From assembly GCF_050113715.1 (NCBI RefSeq), contig NZ_JBNJQR010000007.1, positions 124,001-188,000 on the forward strand: a stretch of 64,000 bases of DNA, given 5' to 3'. Positions 17,250-24,550 of the stretch are shown here, one piece after another. The DNA comes from Brevibacillus_H ginsengisoli (lineage in GTDB: Bacteria > Bacillota > Bacilli > Brevibacillales > Brevibacillaceae). The notes beneath the pieces were generated by a model. That model did not search any database. It saw nothing but the letters and a program-made list of their open reading frames with translations, and was not told the origin of the DNA. Position numbers and translations under genes: made by a program. How positions within the stretch are numbered: the stretch's first letter is position 1; every line of letters starts with the position of its first letter.

Positions 17250-18587
17250 ATGAAAAAAAGGTACTTACACTTGGTCGTGATACTCTTATTAGTCATGGTG
17301 ACAGCTTGTTCTCCAAACCGTAATCTCAAACAACAAAATACCGCTCAGGGGCCCAAAACCTCTATTCAACAACAAGGTGGAGCCAGCCGTTCGGGGACTC
17401 ACATTCAATCGGAGCATTCCCCTGCGCGTATCCATGTCGTTCAATCAGGTCAAAGCTTGTATGATATCGCGCAGGCTCATGGCGTGTCCAGCGATAAGAT
17501 TAGTTCCACCAACCAACTAAGTACCCCTGCCCAATTGGTTGTAGGACAAGCCCTGGTCATCCCTCCAGCCCATGCGTCTCAGATTGCCACTGTCTCTCAG
17601 GGCGGAATCGAAGTAAACGCCTACATTGAACCAAGAGAGTCTGTGACGTCCTCAGAAAAGTCAGCGGTTCGGGATGCTTCACCTTATCTCACGTATTTGG
17701 CACCCTTCAGCTTCCGGATTAAACGGGATGGAACACTTGATATTCCCCCGTTAGACAATCTGCCGGAAATTGCCCATCGCAACCACACAATCAGCATGAT
17801 GGTCGTCACGAATTTGGAAAAAGACCAGTTTAGCGCTGAATTAGGGAGCATGATTCTACATGACGAGAATCTCTCTAACCGGTTGATCGATAATATCCTG
17901 TCGACTGCGAGCAAGCTGAATTTTAGGGATATCCATTTTGACATTGAACACATTAAACCGGAAGACAGGGACGCGTACAACCTTTTTTTGCGTAAGGCGG
18001 CCAAGAGAATCAAGGGTGCTGGGCTGATGCTTTCCACCGCGCTGGCTCCCAAAACCAGTGCAGCTCAAAAAGGTGCCTGGTATACTTCCCATGACTACCG
18101 AACACACGGTGAGATAGCTGATTTTGTCGTGATCATGACCTATGAGTGGGGATACTCCGCAGGCCCTCCTATGCCTGTAAGTCCGATCAATTCCGTTCGC
18201 AAAGTTCTGGAATATGCCATTACGGAAATCCCTCCATCCAAAATTGTGATGGGTCAAAATCTGTACGGATATGACTGGACTCTTCCCTATAAACCGGGAG
18301 GAAGCTATGCTCGTGCGCTTAGTCCTCAGCAAGCGATCGATCTAGCCAGAGCAAGGAATGTTCCGATTCAATACGACACCACCGCGCAAGCGCCCCACTT
18401 CACCTATCAAGATGATGCGGGCAAGAAACATGAGGTGTGGTTTGAGGATGCTCGCAGCATACAGGCCAAATTCGACCTCTTAAGGGAATTGAAGCTGCGC
18501 GGAATTAGTTACTGGAAATTAGGACTCGCATTTCCGCAGAACTGGACACTGTTGCAGTATAACTTTCCGATTATGAAGCGAGAGTAG
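17250..18587 (+). CDS. LysM-GH18 lipoprotein (spore-type N-acetylglucosaminidase)
   Basis: A 445-residue lipoprotein. The signal peptide ends at Cys20 (VTAC). One LysM domain spans about residues 61-106 (IHVVQSGQSLYDIAQAHGV ... LVIP), and a GH18 catalytic domain spans about 115-440. The GH18 active-site strand reads DIHFDIE (Asp227, Asp231, Glu233), with Glu233 as proposed acid. MTYEWGYSAGPPMPVSP and the C-terminal ISYWKLG strand are typical of YaaH/SleL/YdhD-like spore cortex or wall lytic enzymes. It stands alone. Element E2 begins directly after its TAG. Confidence 0.85.
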   Translation: MKKRYLHLVVILLLVMVTACSPNRNLKQQNTAQGPKTSIQQQGGASRSGTHIQSEHSPARIHVVQSGQSLYDIAQAHGVSSDKISSTNQLSTPAQLVVGQALVIPPAHASQIATVSQGGIEVNAYIEPRESVTSSEKSAVRDASPYLTYLAPFSFRIKRDGTLDIPPLDNLPEIAHRNHTISMMVVTNLEKDQFSAELGSMILHDENLSNRLIDNILSTASKLNFRDIHFDIEHIKPEDRDAYNLFLRKAAKRIKGAGLMLSTALAPKTSAAQKGAWYTSHDYRTHGEIADFVVIMTYEWGYSAGPPMPVSPINSVRKVLEYAITEIPPSKIVMGQNLYGYDWTLPYKPGGSYARALSPQQAIDLARARNVPIQYDTTAQAPHFTYQDDAGKKHEVWFEDARSIQAKFDLLRELKLRGISYWKLGLAFPQNWTLLQYNFPIMKRE

Positions 18588-18846
18588 AAAAGAGCTTCGT
18601 CCCTTTTCGCTCTGTGGAAGTTCGCAGAGAAGTTAATAAAGTCCGCTCTCTCACTACGAAAGGGAGTCGCCAAACGCTTCGCGCCCCTAAAGGGGTTGGG
18701 TGGCGACTCTTATCCCTTTCTCCGTTCTCTCGCTAAGTTTCACTTCCAAGGAAGCGGCAAGCGGACGAAGCTCTTTTCTCAGTGGGCTTACGCGAATGGA
18801 AGGAAAGTTAAATTACTTTACATTCGCAAAGCAATTTAACTTTCCG
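18588..18846 (+). repeat. Structured 3' element E2 (class A centre)
   Basis: Starts AAAAGAGCTTCGTCCC right after the TAG of the GH18 gene; the closing arm is GACGAAGCTCTTTTCT near 18765-18780. Its central hairpin is GC-rich (GGAGTCGCC / GGCGACTC around CGCGCCCC...GGGG). The linker is GGGCTTACGCGAATGGAAGG. The second hairpin is GGAAAGTTAAATTACTTT / AAAGCAATTTAACTTTCC with one A-C mismatch. A normal terminator follows. Confidence 0.75.
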
Positions 18847-18855
18847 ATATAGCAC

Positions 18856-18890
18856 AAACAGGTCGCCTTGCTCCCTCGGCGACCTGTTTT
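18856..18890. terminator. Bidirectional intrinsic terminator
   Basis: AAACAGGTCGCC / GGCGACCTGTTT, T-rich on one side and A-rich on the other. It serves the GH18 gene and the convergent S66 peptidase gene. Confidence 0.85.
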
Positions 18891-18898
18891 ATCTACAA

Positions 18899-19876
18899 TT
18901 AATGCTTTTCAATAACAAGCTTTACCTGATCTCCTCGTACAGTCAGTCTCGCTTCTCCCCCGATTGGGAAAGGAAAACAAGGAGTTGTATGGCCAAAATC
19001 CAAATCAGCAACAACCGGAATTCCTTGAAGCTCCGCCTTGGTCGTTATACTTTTGCGCAACAATTCCCTTGTAACCTTGGAAGCCTTCTGGAAGCGACCA
19101 ATGACGAGTCCGCGAATCCGGGAAGTCGCTTCGAGATGCAAAAGCGATTGCAAATCCCTATCAAACGTCAACGCGTTGGATTCAAGGTCATCTTCCACGA
19201 ACAGAATCGCATTCGTAAGATCCGGCATGAATTCAGTTCCTTGCAGCAAGTTGAGTGTGCACAGATTTCCACCGATAATCGTCCCTGTCGCCTCACCTTC
19301 CTGGATGACAAATGGCCCTTCATTCGCGATAAATTCACGATTCTCCTGGTCAAGGTACCATTCATCATCACTCCAGTAGGAAGAGGCTTTCACCTCAAAG
19401 GCTTCCTCTTGCATCAAGCATTTTCGGAAATACCCCACGGTGTATTCCAGACCTTTTTCCATCCCAAATGTGCTGAAATGCGGGCCTGAATACGTAACGA
19501 GTCCTGTCTTGGCATAAATAGCGGTGGCAATTGCGGTAATGTCTGAATAGCCGCAAAGAATCTTGGGATGATTCTGAATCAGTTCATAGTCAAGATAGCG
19601 CAATAACTGGTTGGAATTAAACCCGCCAATCGTTGTAAGAATGGCATTCACCTGTGGATCGCGAAAGGCGTCATGCAAATCGGACACTCTTGAGGCAATG
19701 GTGGAGGAGTAGAACTCATCCATCTCCTCACAGAAATCAGAGAACGATACGGTAAGCCCAAGCCGAGCAAACTGCTGGCGGGCAAGTTCACGATGGTCCA
19801 GATGAATTAAGCCCATGCTTCTCGCCGGGGAGACGATGCGAATATGATCACCTTTTTTTAATTTGGCAGGTATCAT
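18899..19876 (-). CDS. S66-family peptidase (LD-carboxypeptidase / MccF-like)
   Basis: A 325-residue peptidase of family S66. The N-terminus LKKGDHIRIVSPARS and the TTIGGFNSNQLLRYLDYE stretch are typical. The catalytic serine is Ser111 in GYSDIT, the acid is Glu228 in FVEDD, and the base is His296 in FGHTTP. The long insert with WYLDQ and the N(S/N)Q motif lean towards the MccF branch, which cleaves toxic peptidyl nucleotides, rather than LdcA acting on cell-wall tetrapeptides. Either role is possible; no antibiotic cluster is nearby. ATG 19876 is followed by a standard N-terminus. Confidence 0.85.
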   Translation of the reverse strand: MIPAKLKKGDHIRIVSPARSMGLIHLDHRELARQQFARLGLTVSFSDFCEEMDEFYSSTIASRVSDLHDAFRDPQVNAILTTIGGFNSNQLLRYLDYELIQNHPKILCGYSDITAIATAIYAKTGLVTYSGPHFSTFGMEKGLEYTVGYFRKCLMQEEAFEVKASSYWSDDEWYLDQENREFIANEGPFVIQEGEATGTIIGGNLCTLNLLQGTEFMPDLTNAILFVEDDLESNALTFDRDLQSLLHLEATSRIRGLVIGRFQKASKVTRELLRKSITTKAELQGIPVVADLDFGHTTPCFPFPIGGEARLTVRGDQVKLVIEKH

Positions 19877-20036
19877 GGAAAAGCCCTCCTTTTATCCATT
19901 TGGTATGTAAAATGATGGGCACCCGTCGTACGTCCGCTAATATAGCGACCGAAAAATGCCTCCATCTACACGCATTGCCGATCCTGCAAAATTTATACAA
20001 ATCATACCATATTTCCGTATGCAGCAGGATAAACAC

Positions 20037-20066
20037 AAAGCAGCCCATCAATTGGCGGGCTGCTTT
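20037..20066 (-). terminator. Intrinsic terminator of the zinc-ribbon gene
   Basis: AAAGCAGCCC / GGGCTGCTTT, perfect 10-bp stem, 30 bp after the stop of the minus-strand gene at 20096. Confidence 0.7.
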
Positions 20067-20095
20067 CCATCTTAAATAATCGCATGCAGTTAGGC

Positions 20096-20533
20096 TTAAA
20101 TGTTCTCCCATTCCGTTCCATCTTCAAATTGTATGGCGATAATCGTATCGATCAGCAGTTCTTCCGCTTCACTCGGAGTGTGTGAAAACCACACCTTGCT
20201 AGAACTCCTGACGTGATCCGTTGTAAATTCCTTCGAACAGGATAAGCAGGAAAATACCTGATTCAGTTCAGTTAGATGACGTGACAAGACGATCCGCTTC
20301 AAGCAGCTTGGGCAGATCACCTCGAAATATCGATCCAAAATGAATTCCAAAGACGCATAATGAAAGACTTTGAAGCTATCTTTCAATTCATATTCCATTT
20401 CACTGGAGAAATCGACAGGACTGATCTTCTGACTCTGAATCGGATCTTTCATCGCGAGCCATCGGTCAAAATCTTCCACTAGCTTTTGAGGTAAGCCATA
20501 TTTCTTGAGTTTATGTAATCTTTGTTCATACAT
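20096..20533 (-). CDS. Hypothetical protein with zinc ribbon
   Basis: A protein of about 145 residues starting at ATG 20533 (MYEQRLHKLKKYGLP), with a G-rich site upstream. A helical N-terminus is followed by CPSCLKR and CLSCSKE separated by about 20 residues, a classic CxxC...CxxC zinc ribbon. The C-terminus is acidic with a predicted helix SEAEELLIDTII. No family recognised; the ribbon suggests nucleic-acid or protein binding. It is separated from the FusB-like gene by about 150 bp. Confidence 0.6.
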   Translation of the reverse strand: MYEQRLHKLKKYGLPQKLVEDFDRWLAMKDPIQSQKISPVDFSSEMEYELKDSFKVFHYASLEFILDRYFEVICPSCLKRIVLSRHLTELNQVFSCLSCSKEFTTDHVRSSSKVWFSHTPSEAEELLIDTIIAIQFEDGTEWENI

Positions 20534-20685
20534 GCCAGGGCCCCCAAACAAGAACATCTCGACAACTGATCTACTGATTCTTAGTTGATAGTAAGCCAAA
20601 ATGTTCCTGTTGACTACCCTTATTTATTAGAAAACGATGATATCTATTGGGGGTATACCCAACTGAAGCCAATCAACGCGATTGT

Positions 20686-21336
20686 TTATCCGACAACCTC
20701 TTGAACGAATCTTTCAAGGGAAGTCACATCGGTAATGTTCTTGTTACACCCGTGGCTGTCCATACAGATATAGTTCCCCACCGCTTTATAGTAATCGGGC
20801 AAATGAGAAACTCTTGTTTTGGAAATCGCCGAAAATAACGCAACCTCTCCGTATCCGTTGCACAAAAAGCAGATCCCTTTCCTATTCGCTGGGGTATATC
20901 TACCTTCCACTCCAATAACCTTCCCGTTCAGAGGATACACCATAAACAATTTGTTTGTCGATATATCAAGCCACCCCAGATAGCTCAGCGCGTGATAATC
21001 GATTGTCGATAAATCCGGGAGCTTCAGTTTTTTATTCTTGGGGAAGAGCTTACTGATCTGCTTCTGGGAAACCTGCGGAAAATCGATGATATAAGGGACC
21101 AAAGAATGAAGGTACTGCTGAAATTCTTCCGTAGTTTTACAAGAATACATCTGCTCCGCCAGCTGTTTTTGCTCGTCTGTTCGATCCACAAACATATCCA
21201 AGACTTTGCATTGAGCACTATATCTGACGGCCTCCAAAACTTTTGGATCATTGACTGTCTTGAACGCATTCTGCACAATGTCTGCCTGCTTTTTAATGAA
21301 GTTATATTGGTGATTCATTATAAATGGATCTGCCAT
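20686..21336 (-). CDS. FusB-like EF-G-binding protein
   Basis: A 216-residue protein with the layout of FusB/FusC (about 213 residues): a helical N-terminal domain (INHQYNF-like MNHQYNFIKKQ) and a C-terminal treble-clef zinc finger with Cys156, Cys159, Cys191 and Cys197 (GICFLCN and YICMDSHGCN). Known members bind elongation factor G, help it leave the stalled ribosome and give fusidic-acid resistance; chromosomal homologues occur in many Bacillales. ATG 21336 has GGGAGGAAACG upstream. The longer in-frame reading to 21528 runs into the next gene and lacks a site. Confidence 0.85.
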   Translation of the reverse strand: MADPFIMNHQYNFIKKQADIVQNAFKTVNDPKVLEAVRYSAQCKVLDMFVDRTDEQKQLAEQMYSCKTTEEFQQYLHSLVPYIIDFPQVSQKQISKLFPKNKKLKLPDLSTIDYHALSYLGWLDISTNKLFMVYPLNGKVIGVEGRYTPANRKGICFLCNGYGEVALFSAISKTRVSHLPDYYKAVGNYICMDSHGCNKNITDVTSLERFVQEVVG

Positions 21337-21484
21337 CTCGTTTCCTCCCATCCCTTGCCTCTCATTTTTCTTTCTAGTGTAGTAAATCAGCCGTGTCGAA
21401 AAAATGCAGAAGTTGATTCGGAAGTAAACTCGACATATGCGAAAAGCACTGACAACCTTTCTGAAGGTCATCAGTGCCGCAATC

Positions 21485-21757
21485 TCAGGATATGGATCTC
21501 GAATAGACGATTTTTTTGATCGTTTCAACGGAGAGAAAGTATTCCTCCGCTAATTGATCAATCGACGTTCCACTTTTAAACGATTTTTTGATCGCGGTAT
21601 TTCTCTCGTCAATTAATTTTCTTCCTCCAGAACGCGCTCCCCATTTTTGATAGGTCGCTTCCGGCTTCGGAATATAAATGGTTTCACCCTGAATGTACTT
21701 TTGGATCTCCATAATCAAGTTTTCAGGTAAAACCGTCGTCGCGTTCACATATTTCAT
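21485..21757 (-). CDS. CD3324-type small DNA-binding protein
   Basis: A 90-residue protein that begins MKYVNATTVLPENLI, contains IQGETIYIPKP and ends in an HTH (SIDQLAEEYFLSVETIKKIVY). This matches a widespread small Firmicutes family annotated CD3324, thought to be a DNA-binding or transcription-related protein with a Mor-like HTH. It lies about 150 bp upstream of the FusB-like gene in the same direction; a shared transcript is possible but not shown. Confidence 0.75.
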   Translation of the reverse strand: MKYVNATTVLPENLIMEIQKYIQGETIYIPKPEATYQKWGARSGGRKLIDERNTAIKKSFKSGTSIDQLAEEYFLSVETIKKIVYSRSIS

Positions 21758-21864
21758 TTCTGCCAGCCCCTTATTCTGAAGTAAAAATCAAATAAGGTGC
21801 AAAGCCGAATATTAGAAATGATCGACGCTTACTTGGGCGATTTAATATAAATCAGATTCCACCC

Positions 21865-21901
21865 CATGCAAAGTATCGCCTCCAATACTAGGCTTTGCAT
21901 G
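21865..21901. other. Conserved-looking hairpin in a gene-free stretch
   Basis: CATGCAAAG and CTTTGCATG pair perfectly (9 bp), with an inner AGTAT/ATACT pairing and a small one-sided bulge. It lies about 110 bp upstream of the CD3324-type gene. There is no T-run, so it is not a clear terminator. It could be a leader structure or operator. Nothing else is seen in 21758-22088. Confidence 0.35.
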
Positions 21902-22088
21902 AGATGCTGCGGATTCTGGCAAGCGTGTAGCATTTGCCAAGATAACCACCTCCCGACATACAGAAATGGATACGATTGGATTCATATTATATGACAATGG
22001 ATTCAGATTGCAAACTATTTTATCAGGCTTCACTAATTTACCTGCGAATTACACCCGCTCAAGCTGCGGTGCCTTCTCTCTTTTTTCT

Positions 22089-22547
22089 TTACGAGCGCCC
22101 ACGAGCCGTAAACATGGTCGCACTCATAGAAGATACCAGTTTGGGTTCATGCTCTCCCATTGAATAGACCTCGCCCGAACAAACCGTAATCGTCTTCCCT
22201 GGTTTGATGACTTCGCCTCTGGCAATAAACTCGGTTCCGATAGCTGGTGACAGGAGATTCACCTTGAATTCAACCGAAAGAACCGAAGCGCCTGGGGGCA
22301 TCAGGGTTAAAGCGGCAAATCCACAAGCGTTATCGACGATTGTCGTCACGATTCCGGCGTGCAGGTATCCATTCTGTTGCGTTAAATCCTCGCGAAACGG
22401 AAGGAGAATCTCAACCTCGCCCGGTGCTATTTTGACAAGCTTAGCCCCAATTAGCTTCATGAACGCCTGCATCTCGAATTCTGTTTGAACCGCGCTTTCG
22501 AAATCAGGATTTTGAGGGGTAAAAACAGGTCGCTGAATGTTCATCAT
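22089..22547 (-). CDS. PaaI-type hotdog thioesterase
   Basis: A hotdog-fold acyl-CoA thioesterase of about 152 residues. The family core is visible: QNGYLHAGIVTTIVDNACGFAAL, where the helix after HAG packs on the active site and Asp is the usual catalytic residue. SVEFKVNLLSPA and a C-terminal strand follow. Paralogues hydrolyse phenylacetyl- or other aryl/medium-chain acyl-CoA. ATG 22547 is 6 nt after AGAGGA; GTG 22550 is the alternative. It is divergent from the aldo/keto reductase gene. Confidence 0.8.
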   Translation of the reverse strand: MMNIQRPVFTPQNPDFESAVQTEFEMQAFMKLIGAKLVKIAPGEVEILLPFREDLTQQNGYLHAGIVTTIVDNACGFAALTLMPPGASVLSVEFKVNLLSPAIGTEFIARGEVIKPGKTITVCSGEVYSMGEHEPKLVSSMSATMFTARGRS

Positions 22548-22746
22548 CACAAGTCCTCTCTTGAACGAATATCACTAAAAACTGAATATATGTAATATTC
22601 TAACCATAATTAGTTACTCCTCCCATTGATCCATCACGGTGAAAAGACACTTATCGGGATGTCCGGATTTCCCTTCCACCCCAAAACATGCGAAAATAGA
22701 AGAAGACACAACTGTCACAGAAAATGACCTGAATGGAGGAATTCAG

Positions 22747-23667
22747 ATGAAATATCGCAGACTCGGGAAAACCGATTTGAACGTTTCCGTCATTGGAGTG
22801 GGGACGTGGCAATTTGGTGGAGAGTGGGGAATAGATTTTACCCAGAATGAAGTGGACCAGATTCTTGGCAAAGCCAAAGAATTAGGGATCAATTTGATCG
22901 ACACGGCGGAATGCTACGGCGATCATTTATCCGAGCAGCTCATTGGCCACTATCTGAAGAAGGATCGACGGGAGGACTGGATCGTCGCAACCAAATTCGG
23001 TCATCACTTTCATGACAAATTCTCCCGCACCACCCACTACGATGCGCCAGATGTAGCCAAGCAGTTGGATCTGTCCCTCAAGTCCCTACAAACAGATTAC
23101 ATCGACTTGTATCAATTCCATTCCGGTCCAGATGACGCTTTCGATAACGATGAGCTGTGGACGTATTTGGACAAACAAGTGCAAGCCGGAAAAATCCGCC
23201 ATATTGGGCTTTCCATCGCCAAAAACGATAACCTGCATCAGACCAGTGGGGCATCCCGGGTAAAAGCTGAGACCATTCAAGTCGTTTACAACCGCTTGGA
23301 TCGCACACCAGAGAATGACGTATTTCCTTCCTGTCAGGAACAAGATTTGGGTGTATTGGCTCGTGTCCCATTAGCTAGCGGCTTTTTAAGCGGTAAATAC
23401 AAGCCGGGTGCGGTTTTTGCCTCCAATGATGTACGCCATAATCGCGATCAGGAGTATGTCCAGTCCCTCCTCAAGCAAGCGGAAGAAATCAAACAAAACG
23501 AGGTTCCAGCGGATGTCAATATGGCTCAATGGGCGTTGGCCTGGTGCCTGAAGCATCCTGCTGTCACGGCCGTGATCCCGGGGTGCAAAAGTCCTGCTCA
23601 AGTAGAAGCGAATGCTGCTGCGGTCACCCTTGTAAGTGAAGAGCATCCTCAGTCAGTGAGCCAATAA
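22747..23667 (+). CDS. Aldo/keto reductase
   Basis: A 306-residue NADPH-dependent aldo/keto reductase with a TIM barrel. Catalytic Asp52 and Tyr57 lie in IDTAECYG, the lysine in ATKFGHH, and the histidine in YQFHS. The C-terminal cofactor region is VIPGCKSPAQVEAN. GGAGGAATTCAG precedes ATG 22747; the in-frame reading from 22639 lacks a site. It is an AKR11/YrpG-like oxidoreductase of unknown substrate. A weak hairpin with no T-run follows at 23697-23722. Confidence 0.85.
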   Translation: MKYRRLGKTDLNVSVIGVGTWQFGGEWGIDFTQNEVDQILGKAKELGINLIDTAECYGDHLSEQLIGHYLKKDRREDWIVATKFGHHFHDKFSRTTHYDAPDVAKQLDLSLKSLQTDYIDLYQFHSGPDDAFDNDELWTYLDKQVQAGKIRHIGLSIAKNDNLHQTSGASRVKAETIQVVYNRLDRTPENDVFPSCQEQDLGVLARVPLASGFLSGKYKPGAVFASNDVRHNRDQEYVQSLLKQAEEIKQNEVPADVNMAQWALAWCLKHPAVTAVIPGCKSPAQVEANAAAVTLVSEEHPQSVSQ

Positions 23668-23696
23668 ATACTGAGAAAAACAGCGATTAACCTCTT

Positions 23697-23722
23697 ACCC
23701 CTTTGATCAATTTCAAGGGGGT
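23697..23722 (+). terminator. Weak hairpin after the aldo/keto reductase gene
   Basis: ACCCCTTTGA / TCAAGGGGGT with wobble pairs; the downstream sequence is only mildly T-rich. Confidence 0.35.
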
Positions 23723-23820
23723 ATTTGATTAACCATTTTTTTACTTGATACTATTTTCCTATAAGTGATAAGGTTAAGACTAGAGAGAAATTTCCTTTTA
23801 TTCACTTTTTAGGAGGTCCT

Positions 23821-24192
23821 ATGGCTCGAATACTTATTGTAGATGACTCCGTTGTGGTCAGAGGATACATCAAAGTAGTTTTGGAACGAGCTGGGCACGA
23901 GATTCTCGCTGAAGCTGTCAGCGGACAAGATGCCTATCAGAAATACACGATACTCCAACCGGATCTGGTTACAATGGATATTAACATGCCGGAAATGAAC
24001 GGAATCGATACAGTCAAAATGATCCTGGATAAAGACCCCAAGGCCAAAATTATTATGGTCAGCACCTATGGATTGCGACATCTTGTATTTGAGGCAATCA
24101 AAGCAGGCGCCAAAAACTATATCGTGAAGCCCATCAACGAAGACAGCCTCCTGACCGCAATTAATAAGACACTCCAACCTGTCATGAATTAG
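23821..24192 (+). CDS. Single-domain response regulator (CheY-like)
   Basis: A 123-residue stand-alone receiver. The acidic pair is in ILIVDDS, the phosphorylation site is Asp53 in VTMDINMPEMNG, the switch residue is in MVSTYG and the lysine is in YIVKPIN. All residues needed for phosphotransfer are present. No output domain follows, as in CheY or Spo0F. AGGAGG lies just upstream of ATG 23821. The only kinase nearby is the convergent 1996-residue protein, whose C-terminus is CheA-like; CheY-type regulators are the natural partners of such kinases. That pairing is inference. Confidence 0.9.
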   Translation: MARILIVDDSVVVRGYIKVVLERAGHEILAEAVSGQDAYQKYTILQPDLVTMDINMPEMNGIDTVKMILDKDPKAKIIMVSTYGLRHLVFEAIKAGAKNYIVKPINEDSLLTAINKTLQPVMN

Positions 24193-24210
24193 GTAAGCAA
24201 CAGTTGTTTG

Positions 24211-24473
24211 AGAAAAGACTTCGTCCCTTTGAGCTCTGTTTAAGCTCGCATGTAGTATTTACTGTCCGCTCCGTTCACTACGGAAGGGAGTCGACAAGAA
24301 AATCGCTTCGCTTCTCACAGATGTCAAGAATGCCGACTCTTTTCCTTCCTTCGTTCTCTGCGCTTAGTTTCGCTTAAAAGGAGCTTCAGTGACGAAGTCT
24401 TTTCTCCAGCGGGCTTACGCAAATGGAAGGAATGTTTAATCACTTTACTACTATAAAGCAATTAAACATTCCG
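24211..24473 (+). repeat. Structured 3' element E3 (class B centre)
   Basis: Starts AGAAAAGACTTCGTCCC 18 nt after the response-regulator stop; the closing arm is GTGACGAAGTCTTTTCT near 24390-24406. The central hairpin is GGAGTCGAC ... GCCGACTC with an AT-richer interior than class A. The linker is GGGCTTACGCAAATGGAAGG. The second hairpin is GGAATGTTTAATCACTTTA / TAAAGCAATTAAACATTCC with the CA/CA mismatch. Confidence 0.75.
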
Positions 24474-24486
24474 AGTATTATAAAAT

Positions 24487-24530
24487 AAGGCTATTTGCTT
24501 CGGTTCGTCTCGAAGCAAATAGCCTTTTCG
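24487..24530. terminator. Bidirectional intrinsic terminator
   Basis: AAGGCTATTTGCTTCG / CGAAGCAAATAGCCTT, perfect 16-bp stem with TTTT on the plus side and an A-rich flank on the other. It separates the convergent response regulator and multikinase genes. Confidence 0.85.
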
Positions 24531-24550
24531 CTTGTTTACATCACCAGCTC

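Noticed and set aside
21337..21528. 64-residue N-terminal extension of the FusB-like protein
   Set aside because: It runs through the intergenic region into the CD3324-type gene, has no ribosome site, and the ATG at 21336 gives the family's normal length.
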